Shown: one piece after another, positions 19,461 through 30,270 of the stretch | How positions within the stretch are numbered: the first letter of the stretch is position 1 | How the letters are laid out: each line of letters starts with the position of its first letter | Origin: Actinomycetes bacterium | GTDB taxonomy: Bacteria > Actinomycetota > Actinomycetes > Propionibacteriales > Propionibacteriaceae | Length of the DNA stretch: 34,674 bases | Direction of reading: 5' to 3' | Assembly (NCBI GenBank): GCA_023458095.1 | Contig: JAEXAS010000027.1 | Location: 1-34,674 of the forward strand | Program-made: the position numbers and the translations under genes | The notes under the pieces: model-generated | What the model saw: the letters and a program-made list of their open reading frames with translations, nothing else | Told to the model about the DNA's origin: nothing | The model's database searches: none

Positions 19461-19901
19461 ATGCGGATCGTCGTCGCTTCCGACCATGCCGGCGTGGAAT
19501 TGCGCCAGGCCATGGCGGAGGAGGCCGCCGAGCTGGGCCATGAGGTCGTTGACCTCGGCCCGGCTCCCGGCGAGCCGGTTGACTACCCGGTGAACGGGGC
19601 CAAGGTCGGTCGGCTGGTGGGCGCTGGCGAGTTCGATCGGGGTCTGTTGGTCTGCGGCACCGGGGTGGGGATCTCCATCGCGGCGAACAAGATCGCCGGT
19701 GTGCGCGCCGTGGTCTGTTCCGAGCCCTACAGCGCAGTCATGTCACGGGCGCACAATGACGCCAATGTCTTGGCGCTCGGCGCGCGCGTGGTTGGCGATG
19801 GGCTGGCGCGTCAGATCGTTCGCGAATGGCTCGCCACCGAGTTCGAGGGCGGACGTCACGCCCGCCGAGTCGGGCTGATTTCGGAACTGGATCACTCCTG
19901 A
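19461..19901 (+). CDS. rpiB: Ribose-5-phosphate isomerase B (RpiB/LacAB family)
   Basis: Interconverts ribose 5-phosphate and ribulose 5-phosphate in the pentose phosphate pathway. The 146-residue length is typical. Motifs are MRIVVASDHAGVELRQ (phosphate-binding Asp-His), the catalytic-cysteine loop LLVCGTGVGISIAANK (Cys about 66), and MSRAHNDANVLALGARVVG. The ATG lies one base after the rpoC stop and has no separate ribosome binding site, so translation is probably coupled to rpoC. A sugar-phosphate isomerase in this position is not part of the usual rpoBC operon. A galactose-6-phosphate isomerase subunit is a less likely alternative. Confidence 0.92.
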   Translation: MRIVVASDHAGVELRQAMAEEAAELGHEVVDLGPAPGEPVDYPVNGAKVGRLVGAGEFDRGLLVCGTGVGISIAANKIAGVRAVVCSEPYSAVMSRAHNDANVLALGARVVGDGLARQIVREWLATEFEGGRHARRVGLISELDHS

Positions 19902-19914
19902 AGTCTGTGCACCT

Positions 19915-19920
19915 TAGACT
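19915..19920 (+). promoter_or_regulatory. -10 element of the ABC transporter operon, leaderless
   Basis: TAGACT ends six bases before the GTG of the substrate-binding protein with no intervening Shine-Dalgarno. The same hexamer is the -10 of the rplJ promoter. No clear -35 was seen. Confidence 0.55.
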
Positions 19921-19926
19921 TAGTTT

Positions 19927-20934
19927 GTGAAGACAAAGTCCGGGTTGTGTCGAGGTTTTCTGATGTCAGGGCTTGTCCTGGCCTTGGTGTCTTCGGGCTG
20001 CGCGGCTCCGAGCCAGAATCCGGATGCGATTCAGACCGCGAGCCAACCGGTGCGGGTATTGGCGTTGAAGGGGCCGACCGGGGTTGGCATGGTTCATCTC
20101 ATGCACGATCACCCCGACCGTGGCGGTGAATATGAGTACACCGTCACCGACTCTCCTGATGCTGCGGTTGCCAAGCTGATCAGCAAAGAGGTGGATCTGG
20201 CCGCGGTTCCCACCAATCTTGCCGCTGTGCTGTCGGCCAAGACAGTAGGCGGAGTGCAGATGCTGGCGGTGAACACTCTTGGCGTGCTTTACATCGTGAG
20301 TCGTGATCAGTCGGTGCACCGCCTCACCGATCTGAAGGGCAAGACGGTGCACGCCACCGGGCAGGGCTCCAACCCCGAGTATGTGCTGCGATATCTGCTG
20401 GATCGTGCCGGACTGGATCCCGATCGCGATGTGAAGATCGTCTTCGACGCCGAGCATGCAGAACTCGCTACCAAGGTCGCCGATGGCAGTGTCGACATCG
20501 CGTTGCTCCCCGAGCCCTTCGTGACCATGGTCACTAGCAAAGACCCGACAGTGACGGTGGCTATTGATCTGACAGCCGAGTGGAACGCCGCGGTGAGCGA
20601 TGGCAGCCAACTCATGATGGGGGCGTTGATCGGCCGCACCGACTATGTGGCGGCTCATCCGGCACTGGTCGAAACCTTCTTGAAGCAATATCGGGCATCG
20701 GTACAGGCGGCCACGGCCGATGTGCCGGCGACGGCTGTGCTGTGCCAAAGCCACGGCATCATCGCTAGCGCAGCGCTGGCCGAGAAGGCGATACCGCGGT
20801 TGAACCTGGTGTTCGTCACGGGCCGCCCGATGCGGACTGGGCTGACCGGGTACTACCGCATTCTGTACGACGCGAATCCTCAATCGGTAGGCGGAGCGAT
20901 CCCCGATGCGACTTTCTTCTACGGCGCCGACTGA
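19927..20934 (+). CDS. ABC transporter substrate-binding lipoprotein, NitT/TauT (NMT1/THI5-like) type
   Basis: A 335-residue exported binding protein. The N-terminus has Lys/Arg, a hydrophobic stretch (FLMSGLVLALVSSGC) and a lipobox-like Cys25, so it is probably tethered to the outer face of the membrane. The mature part resembles NMT1-like proteins: VRVLALKGPTGVGMVHLM, VDLAAVPTNLAAVLSAKT, TDLKGKTVHATGQGSNPEY and a late VDIALLPEPFVTM. Relatives bind nitrate, sulfonates, taurine or thiamine precursors, but the ligand here cannot be told. The GTG start sits six bases after a TAGACT box. The gene overlaps the permease by 29 bases, giving a compact binding protein–permease–ATPase operon. Confidence 0.85.
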   Translation: MKTKSGLCRGFLMSGLVLALVSSGCAAPSQNPDAIQTASQPVRVLALKGPTGVGMVHLMHDHPDRGGEYEYTVTDSPDAAVAKLISKEVDLAAVPTNLAAVLSAKTVGGVQMLAVNTLGVLYIVSRDQSVHRLTDLKGKTVHATGQGSNPEYVLRYLLDRAGLDPDRDVKIVFDAEHAELATKVADGSVDIALLPEPFVTMVTSKDPTVTVAIDLTAEWNAAVSDGSQLMMGALIGRTDYVAAHPALVETFLKQYRASVQAATADVPATAVLCQSHGIIASAALAEKAIPRLNLVFVTGRPMRTGLTGYYRILYDANPQSVGGAIPDATFFYGAD

Positions 20935-21736
20935 GGGCCCTCGGCCCTGGCCGCGGCCGCTGGCCGCGGCCGCGTTCTGGTTGCTGCTGTGGCAGTTGGC
21001 CAGCGTCGCGGTGGCACAGCCGTTGCTGCTGCCTTCGCCGCTGAGCGTTGCACAGACCCTGAGCGGCCTCGTCGTGACCAGCGAGTTCTGGTCGATCACC
21101 GCACAGTCGCTGATGCGCATTGGTGTCGGCTTCCTCGCCGGAGTCGTGGTCGGCACTGCAGCCGCATTCGCGACAACGCGATGGTCGACCGCAGAGGTTG
21201 TGATCTCCGGCCCGTTGCGCATCATTCGAGCCACACCGGTAGCGTCTTTCGCGATCCTGGCGCTGGTGTGGATCCCGAGTGGCGGCGTCCCTGCGGCAAT
21301 CGTGTTCGTCATGGTGACGCCCTTGGTGTGGGACACCATCGCAGCGGGATTGCGCCAGCGGGATCGAGAGCTGGTCGAGATGGCCGAGGTGTTCGCCTTC
21401 ACCCGATGGGATCGACTTCGTCGAGTCGAGCTGCCCGGTCTGCGTCCCTACTTCGTGACGGCTTCGACCAATGCGATGGGCTTGGCCTGGAAGGCCGGGA
21501 TTGCCGCGGAGGTGATCAGTCATCCGGATTGGGCTATCGGATCCAGCCTCGCTGAGGCCAAGGTGTACCTGGAGACACCGACGGTGTTCGCCTGGACCAT
21601 CGTTGCGGTGACGCTCAGCCTGCTGCTGGAACGCACTCTGCGCGCGATCACCGCACGGTGGGCGCGGCCGGTCGCGACTGCGGCCAGGAGCGGTGCCTCG
21701 CCCGAACCCAGGGAGCCCGCCGATGCTCAGCTTTGA
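20906..21736 (+). CDS. ABC transporter permease, NitT/TauT type
   Basis: A 276-residue integral membrane protein with about six hydrophobic segments, beginning at LAAAAFWLLLWQLASVAVA. The cytoplasmic coupling loop has the EAA-like pattern EMAEVFAFTRWDRLRRVELP followed by GLRPYF, typical of SsuC/TauC/NrtB permeases. It forms the channel with the adjacent ATPase. The start is ATG at 20906, inside the 3' end of the binding-protein gene and out of frame with it, with GGCGGAG upstream. Its stop overlaps the ATPase start by 14 bases. A Pro/Arg-rich cytoplasmic tail follows the last membrane segment. Confidence 0.88.
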   Translation: MRLSSTAPTEGPRPWPRPLAAAAFWLLLWQLASVAVAQPLLLPSPLSVAQTLSGLVVTSEFWSITAQSLMRIGVGFLAGVVVGTAAAFATTRWSTAEVVISGPLRIIRATPVASFAILALVWIPSGGVPAAIVFVMVTPLVWDTIAAGLRQRDRELVEMAEVFAFTRWDRLRRVELPGLRPYFVTASTNAMGLAWKAGIAAEVISHPDWAIGSSLAEAKVYLETPTVFAWTIVAVTLSLLLERTLRAITARWARPVATAARSGASPEPREPADAQL

Positions 21737-22322
21737 GCGGGTCGATTTCGGCTATCCGCACTCAGCGATGGTGTTGCGGAAGTTCTCGCTGGCGCTGCCC
21801 GCACGTGGTGTGGTGTGTCTGGTCGGACCTTCTGGGTGCGGCAAGACCACCGTTTTGCGGTTGCTGGCCGGATTGGAAACACCGCAGGCGGGCGCTGTCA
21901 GGGGCCGCCGCGATCTCATGGTGTCCATGGTCTTCCAGGAGGATCGTCTGCTGCCGTGGGAGAGCGTGTTGGACAACGCGATCACGAATCGGCAGCCAGA
22001 GCATCGGGTCCAGGCCTTGTCTTGGCTGCAGGCGCTAGGCCTTGGTGACCACCTCGACGCCGGAGTGTCCGACCTCAGCGGAGGGATGCGGCGTCGGGTC
22101 GCGCTGGCCCGAGCGATGGCCGCCCCCCACGATGTATTGCTCCTGGATGAGCCGTTCACCGGCCTCGACGAGCCGACCTGGCGAAGCGCGGCCGAACGCA
22201 TCGCTGCGGCCAACCGGAATCGGCTGGTCGTCATGACCACGCATCTGATCCAGCAGGCCGAGGCCATGGGGGCGGACGTGATTCCGCTGATCCCGGTGCC
22301 GCTTGCGGCCACCGAGGAGTGA
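21723..22322 (+). CDS. ABC transporter ATP-binding protein, NitT/TauT type
   Basis: A compact 199-residue ATPase that powers the importer. All nucleotide-binding motifs are present: Walker A GPSGCGKTT (about 39-47), Q-loop VFQEDRLLPW, signature LSGGMRRRVALARA, Walker B VLLLDEPF and H-loop TTH. It is shorter than usual (SsuB/TauB are about 240-260 residues), with a short C-terminal end. The ATG at 21723 has AGGGAG upstream and overlaps the permease gene. The frame open from 21693 would extend into the permease gene without a ribosome binding site. Its stop lies eight bases from the 3' end of the convergent hydrogenase gene, with no clear terminator between. Confidence 0.9.
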   Translation: MLSFERVDFGYPHSAMVLRKFSLALPARGVVCLVGPSGCGKTTVLRLLAGLETPQAGAVRGRRDLMVSMVFQEDRLLPWESVLDNAITNRQPEHRVQALSWLQALGLGDHLDAGVSDLSGGMRRRVALARAMAAPHDVLLLDEPFTGLDEPTWRSAAERIAAANRNRLVVMTTHLIQQAEAMGADVIPLIPVPLAATEE

Positions 22323-22330
22323 TCCCGAAC

Positions 22331-25300
22331 TCAGTTCCTCGGCATCGTCTTCGGCACTGAGGTGGCGGCATCGAAAGGCCGATAGCGGGTGTGGAGCAGC
22401 TGACGTGCCTTGGTCGAGTTCGGCGACTCATAGAACTGCTCGTACAGCCGCAGCACATCGGGATTCTCCTGGGATCGCCGGTACTTGCTTCCCTTGTCGA
22501 TATCGAAGAGAACCTGGGTGCGCGCACGCAGCTCACCCACCTTGGCCGGGGCGGGGTTGCCCGCTCCATCGATGCAGCCGCCCGGACAGGCCATGATCTC
22601 GATCAGGTCGTAGCCGACATCCTCCCCAGCTGCCACGCGCTCCACGACAGGCAAGGCATTACCCAGTCCGGAAATGACCGCCACCCGAACCGTGGTGTCC
22701 GCTGCGGTGATGGTGGCCTCTTTGACCCCGGCCATGCCGCGAACCTGCTGGTATTCCAGCGGTCCGCGTTGGCGTTCGCCGGTGAGCTTCTCCACAGCCA
22801 TGCGAAGGGCTGCTTCGGCGACGCCTCCGGAAGCGCCGAAGATCACTCCGGCACCCGAAACGTGCGAATAGGGGTCGTCAAACCGGTCCGGCGCGATGTC
22901 GTCGGGATCCAGCCGGATCATCTTGATCATCTCGATGAACTCCGTTGTGGTCAGCACCGCATCGACGTCGCGTAATCCATCCGTGGCGAATTCCGGCCGG
23001 GCCGCTTCATACTTCTTGGCCAGACACGGCACTATCGAGACGACATAGAGGTCATCCAAGCTGATCCCTGTGGTTTGGGCGAAGTGGGTCTTCACCGTGG
23101 TCCCCATCATCTGCTGTGGGGACTTACAACTCGACAGGTGCGGGATCAACTCGGGGAACTTCTTCTCCACCAGATTGACCCAGCCCGGGCAGCATGAGGT
23201 GAACTGAGGCATCACACCGCCTGCGCTGACCCGATTGAGGAACTCGGTGGTCTCCTCCATGACGGTCAGATCTGCGGCGAAGGAAAAGTCGAAGACCCGA
23301 TCGAACCCGACCGCTCGCATGAGCCCGGCAACGAAGGGGGACGCCTGCTCAGCGGTCTTTCCGAACTCCGCGGCGATGACGCTGCGCGGTGCCGGAGCCA
23401 CGAAGCCGACCACGACCTTCGTCGGATCGTTGATCGCGGCGAAGACGCTGGGGCGCTCGCGTACATAATCCAAGGCGCCGCAGGGGCAGGCCGCGACGCA
23501 CTGGCCGCAGGACACGCAGTCAGTTTCGATCAGCGGCTTGCCGTTGGCCGTACCGACGCCGAGGACACCGCTGCTGAACTGATAGGCGAGTGCGCCGATC
23601 CCCTCGATCTCGGCGCAGGCCGCCACGCACCGTCCGCAGGAGATGCACTTGTTGTGGTCGCGCACGATGAAGGGGTGATCGCGGACAACCGGCGTGCGCG
23701 GTCGTTGATGCAGCGGCTCGACGTAGCTGATCTCCTCCCGGGTCGCCTCGGTGCGAAGGTCGCAGTCGAAGCGGGCCTTGCAGCCACAGCGAAGGCAGCG
23801 CGCGGCCTCAGCGCGCGCCTCAGCCTGCGAGTAGCCGCTCTCGACCTCGGCGAAGCTGGTGACTCTGGTTGCCGCCGGCAGCGACGGCATCACCTGGCGG
23901 GCGAGTTTGGGTCTGCTCTCGAACTCGTCACGCGGCAGGTCCTCCAAGGAACCTCGACTGCAGTTGTAGATCGCCGGCTCGGCGCGTACATAGCCGCGGC
24001 TGAGTAACTGGTTCATGGAGCGGGCAGCACGGCGTCCGGCTGCCACTGCCTCAATGACCGTGGCCGGACCGGTCACACAATCCCCGCCGGCGAAGACTTT
24101 GGGCTCGGAGGTCTCCAGGGTGGAACCATTGACCTTCACATCGCCCCATTTGTTGAGTTTCACGGGTAGGTCGTGGAACAGGAACTGGGTATTGGTGCTC
24201 TGCCCGATCGCTCCGATCACCAGGGACGCCTCGATGCTGAAGTCCGTACCCTCCACCGGCACCGGACGGGCGCGTCCGGAGCGATCCGGCTCGCCCAGCG
24301 CCATTTCCAGGCATTTCACGCTCAGCCCGGTGGCAGTGCGCTCAATGCTGGTGGGCGCGGCGAGGAAACGCAGCTCAACTCCTTCGGCGGCGGCGTCGGC
24401 GACCTCGTGGGGCTCGGCGGGCATCTCATCCCTGGTGCGGCGATACAGCAGAATCACTCGCTGCGCTCCGCGACGCAACGCCGTGCGAGCGCAGTCGACC
24501 GCGGTGTTCCCGCCACCGACCACCACCACGACCTCGCCGGGGTCGGGATCCTCACCTTTCGCGACCCGCTCCAGATAGCGAATGCCGGTCCACACTCCCT
24601 CGGAGTTCTCGCCTTGCAGATTCATCGAGGTGGGCGTCCAGGAACCGATTGCCAGATAGACCGCGTCAAAGTCGTGCTGCAGATCCTCCAGGCGCAGGTG
24701 CGTGCCCAGCGATTTCCCGCACACGATCTGTACCCCGAGGGCGGTGATGGTGGCGATCTCGGCGTCGAGTTGCGCCTTCGGTAGGCGATACTCCGGGATG
24801 CCGTAGCGCATCATGCCGCCCGGTGCGGGCTGTCGGTCGAAGACGGTGACCTGATGTCCGGCGATCGCGGCGTAGTAGGCCGCACTCAGGCCAGAGGGAC
24901 CGGCGCCGACGATGGCGATGCGCTTCCCGGTGCTGGGGGCGAGCTTGGGGCGCCAGGGCGTGTCTCTGCTGAGGTCCCAATCGGCGACGAATCGCTTCAC
25001 ATTGTTGATGCCCACCGAGTCGTCGATCAGGTTGCGCCGACAGTTCGCTTCGCAGGGGTGCGGGCAGACGCGGCCACAGGCGGACGGGAAGGGATTGCGG
25101 TCCTTGATGACGCGGACTGCGGCCTCGAAGTTGGCGTCCATTACCAAGGCCAAGTAGCGCTGAACGTCGATGTGATCGGGGCAGGTTTGTTGACACGGAG
25201 GTTCGCAGTCGGCGTTGTGATCGCACAACAGTTGTTCGAGCCGTACCTTTCGGTAGGCCTCGATCACGGGGGAATGGGTACTGATGGTCATGCCTTCGCT

Positions 25301-25525
25301 GATGGGCGTGATGCAGGCCTTGACCTGGCGAGCCTCGGGGCCCACCTCAACGACGCACAACCCGCAGCTACCGTTGGCGCGTTCCAATCGGACGTCATTA
25401 CACAAGGCGGGGATGTCGATTCCCTCCTTGGTGAGCGCCGCCAATATGGTCAGCCCGTCATCGACGTGCAGATCGCGTCCGTTGACGGTGACGCTCAGGC
25501 GGTGGTCGGCAGGCAACTTCTCCAT
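22331..25525 (-). CDS. [FeFe]-hydrogenase fused to GltD-like NAD(P)H oxidoreductase
   Basis: A 1064-residue multidomain iron-sulfur flavoprotein. Residues about 10-80: 2Fe-2S ferredoxin (Cys42, 54, 57, 71). About 95-165: cysteine-rich GltD-type domain (Cys101, 107, 111, 115; 150, 154, 158, 162). About 200-510: FAD site VGAGPSG (206-212), NAD(P) site VVGGGNTA (335-342) and FAGGD (478-482). Cys577-588: small cysteine cluster. Two 4Fe-4S sites: Cys627, 630, 633, 637 and 670, 673, 676, 680. From about 705: H-cluster domain with TSCCPGW (Cys778/779), VPCLAKKYE (Cys834) and MACPGGC (Cys980, 984). It should couple H2 evolution or uptake to NAD(P)H in the cytosol. The layout fits the glutamate-synthase-linked (group A2-like) class. 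AAGGA lies seven bases before the ATG. HydE/F/G maturases are not in the window. Confidence 0.92.
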   Translation of the reverse strand: MEKLPADHRLSVTVNGRDLHVDDGLTILAALTKEGIDIPALCNDVRLERANGSCGLCVVEVGPEARQVKACITPISEGMTISTHSPVIEAYRKVRLEQLLCDHNADCEPPCQQTCPDHIDVQRYLALVMDANFEAAVRVIKDRNPFPSACGRVCPHPCEANCRRNLIDDSVGINNVKRFVADWDLSRDTPWRPKLAPSTGKRIAIVGAGPSGLSAAYYAAIAGHQVTVFDRQPAPGGMMRYGIPEYRLPKAQLDAEIATITALGVQIVCGKSLGTHLRLEDLQHDFDAVYLAIGSWTPTSMNLQGENSEGVWTGIRYLERVAKGEDPDPGEVVVVVGGGNTAVDCARTALRRGAQRVILLYRRTRDEMPAEPHEVADAAAEGVELRFLAAPTSIERTATGLSVKCLEMALGEPDRSGRARPVPVEGTDFSIEASLVIGAIGQSTNTQFLFHDLPVKLNKWGDVKVNGSTLETSEPKVFAGGDCVTGPATVIEAVAAGRRAARSMNQLLSRGYVRAEPAIYNCSRGSLEDLPRDEFESRPKLARQVMPSLPAATRVTSFAEVESGYSQAEARAEAARCLRCGCKARFDCDLRTEATREEISYVEPLHQRPRTPVVRDHPFIVRDHNKCISCGRCVAACAEIEGIGALAYQFSSGVLGVGTANGKPLIETDCVSCGQCVAACPCGALDYVRERPSVFAAINDPTKVVVGFVAPAPRSVIAAEFGKTAEQASPFVAGLMRAVGFDRVFDFSFAADLTVMEETTEFLNRVSAGGVMPQFTSCCPGWVNLVEKKFPELIPHLSSCKSPQQMMGTTVKTHFAQTTGISLDDLYVVSIVPCLAKKYEAARPEFATDGLRDVDAVLTTTEFIEMIKMIRLDPDDIAPDRFDDPYSHVSGAGVIFGASGGVAEAALRMAVEKLTGERQRGPLEYQQVRGMAGVKEATITAADTTVRVAVISGLGNALPVVERVAAGEDVGYDLIEIMACPGGCIDGAGNPAPAKVGELRARTQVLFDIDKGSKYRRSQENPDVLRLYEQFYESPNSTKARQLLHTRYRPFDAATSVPKTMPRN

Positions 25526-25636
25526 TGAATTGTCCTTCGTCGGGCGGCGGGCGCCGCACCCGCATGTAAAGACATTGTTTCATGAGGAGGTTGCACCGGT
25601 GACGGAGTTCGCTGAAGCGCTGGTCGGTGACACGTT

Positions 25637-25665
25637 TTGACGGTCGCATGGCCATCAAGTAGCCT
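25637..25665 (+). promoter_or_regulatory. Promoter of the rpsL-rpsG-fusA operon
   Basis: TTGACG (25637-25642) and TAGCCT (25660-25665) are separated by exactly 17 bases. Transcription would start near 25672, leaving a GC-rich leader of about 130 nt before rpsL. In 25526-25802 I see no other gene; the region also carries the minus-strand start signals of the hydrogenase. Confidence 0.7.
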
Positions 25666-25802
25666 TAATCGCTGTGTTCGGGTGACCGAACCATGCGTGC
25701 GTGCGCCGCGTCCGGCTGCAGGCTCCGAGGCATCGTTTGGAGCGCTGGCTGGTGGCGCTCGGCGCGCGCCCCATATACATCAACGGAAAGAGATACCGAC
25801 CG

Positions 25803-26174
25803 GTGCCCACCATCCAGCAGCTGGTCCGAAAGGGCCGCACTGACAAGGTCAGCAAGAACAAGACCCCTGCGCTGAAGGGTTCCCCGCAGCGCCGCGGTGT
25901 TTGCACCCGGGTGTACACCACCACCCCGAAGAAGCCGAACTCGGCGCTTCGCAAGGTGGCGCGTGTGCGGTTGTCCTCCGGTATCGAGGTGACTGCCTAC
26001 ATTCCCGGCGTCGGCCACAACCTGCAGGAGCACTCCATGGTGCTGGTGCGCGGTGGTCGTGTGAAGGACCTGCCGGGCGTTCGGTACAAGATCATTCGCG
26101 GTTCCTTGGATACCCAAGGTGTGAAGAACCGCAAGCAGGCCCGCAGCCGTTACGGCGCGAAGAAGGAGAAGTAA
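25803..26174 (+). CDS. rpsL: 30S ribosomal protein S12
   Basis: S12 lies at the decoding centre and is the site of streptomycin-resistance mutations. The 123-residue product begins MPTIQQLVRKGRTDKVSK. The two lysines that mutate to streptomycin resistance are unchanged (in TPKKPNSALRKV and GGRVKDLPGVRYK), so the allele looks susceptible. The start is GTG at 25803 with GGAAAGAG about ten bases upstream. A longer in-frame opening at 25701 encodes an unconserved Arg-rich stretch and is rejected. The stop overlaps the rpsG ATG (TAATG). Confidence 0.97.
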   Translation: MPTIQQLVRKGRTDKVSKNKTPALKGSPQRRGVCTRVYTTTPKKPNSALRKVARVRLSSGIEVTAYIPGVGHNLQEHSMVLVRGGRVKDLPGVRYKIIRGSLDTQGVKNRKQARSRYGAKKEK

Positions 26175-26644
26175 TGCCTCGCAAGGGTCCCGCCCCGAAG
26201 CGTCCTGTCGTCGTCGATCCGGTCTACGGTTCACCGCTGGTCTCCCAGTTGGTGTCCAAGATCCTGCTGGACGGCAAGAAGACCACCGCTCAAAGCATCG
26301 TCTACGACGCGCTGGAGGGCACCCGCGCCAAGACTGGTGTCGACCCGGTGCAGACCTTGAAGAAGGCACTGGACAACATCCGTCCCGCGCTGGAGGTCAA
26401 GAGCCGCCGCGTCGGTGGCGCCACCTACCAGGTTCCGATCGAGGTGAAGCCTGCTCGGGCCACCACCTTGGCGCTGCGCTGGCTGGTGACGTTCTCCCGT
26501 CAGCGTCGTGAGAAGACGATGACCGAGCGTCTGATGAACGAGTTGCTGGACGCCTCCAATGGACTGGGCGCCTCGGTGAAGCGTCGCGAGGACACCCACA
26601 AGATGGCCGAGGCCAACCGCGCCTTCGCCCACTACCGCTGGTGA
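26174..26644 (+). CDS. rpsG: 30S ribosomal protein S7
   Basis: S7 nucleates assembly of the 30S head and contacts E-site tRNA. The 156-residue product reads MPRKGPAPKRPVVVDPVYGS, has SRRVGGATYQVPIEV in the middle and ends HKMAEANRAFAHYRW, all family hallmarks. The ATG overlaps the rpsL stop, and its ribosome binding site AAGGAG lies in the last codons of rpsL. The 117-base gap before fusA contains a 7-bp hairpin (ACGCCCC/GGGGCGT, about 26712-26734) without a T-run. Confidence 0.97.
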   Translation: MPRKGPAPKRPVVVDPVYGSPLVSQLVSKILLDGKKTTAQSIVYDALEGTRAKTGVDPVQTLKKALDNIRPALEVKSRRVGGATYQVPIEVKPARATTLALRWLVTFSRQRREKTMTERLMNELLDASNGLGASVKRREDTHKMAEANRAFAHYRW

Positions 26645-26761
26645 TTCGTACCCGTCGATGATCCCGACCGGGTACCGCCACCAACGCGCGCGCCCGGTCA
26701 CCTGAAACACCGACGCCCCACCAACCCGGGGCGTTGCAACAGATGGAAGGTTGAGCCCGAA

Positions 26762-28876
<2,115 letters not shown>

Positions 28877-28910
28877 GTTTGACTCAGATCGGCCAGTAGA
28901 GAAAACTTGG

Positions 28911-28938
28911 CATGGTCCGTGTCCAAACACGGACCATG
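28911..28938. repeat. Perfect 12-bp inverted repeat between fusA and tuf
   Basis: CATGGTCCGTGT (28911-28922) and ACACGGACCATG (28927-28938) are exact reverse complements around CCAA. No T-run follows, so it may be an mRNA processing or stability hairpin or a protein-binding site rather than a terminator. TTGACT at 28879-28884 could be a -35 for a tuf-specific promoter, but no good -10 was found. Confidence 0.6.
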
Positions 28939-29008
28939 ACCATGCAGTCAGAAAAACAAGCAACGCCCCGCGAGCAGCGCGTGGCGAACATCCGAAAAAG
29001 GAGCCCAA

Positions 29009-30202
<1,194 letters not shown>

Positions 30203-30220
30203 TCTGACGCAAGACACTGC

Positions 30221-30260
30221 GATGCGCCGGTCCCCGCAAGGGGGCCGGCGCATCGTCGTT
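30221..30260 (+). terminator. Terminator of tuf
   Basis: A 15-bp stem (30221-30235 with 30240-30254, one T-G pair) closes on a GCAA tetraloop and is followed by GTCGTT. It starts 19 bases after the tuf stop and may also limit transcription from the convergent kinase gene. Confidence 0.8.
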
Positions 30261-30270
30261 GCTGGAGCCG

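Noticed and set aside
25599..25640. 13-residue ORF with GAGGAGG ahead of a GTG, upstream of rpsL
   Set aside because: It ends within the -35 of the rpsL promoter and has no promoter of its own or family support; probably chance.
25646..25660. TTGAT-GGCC-ATGCG (minus strand), FNR-like half site upstream of the hydrogenase
   Set aside because: Only one half matches TTGATNNNNATCAA and it is about 120 bases from the start; too weak to call.
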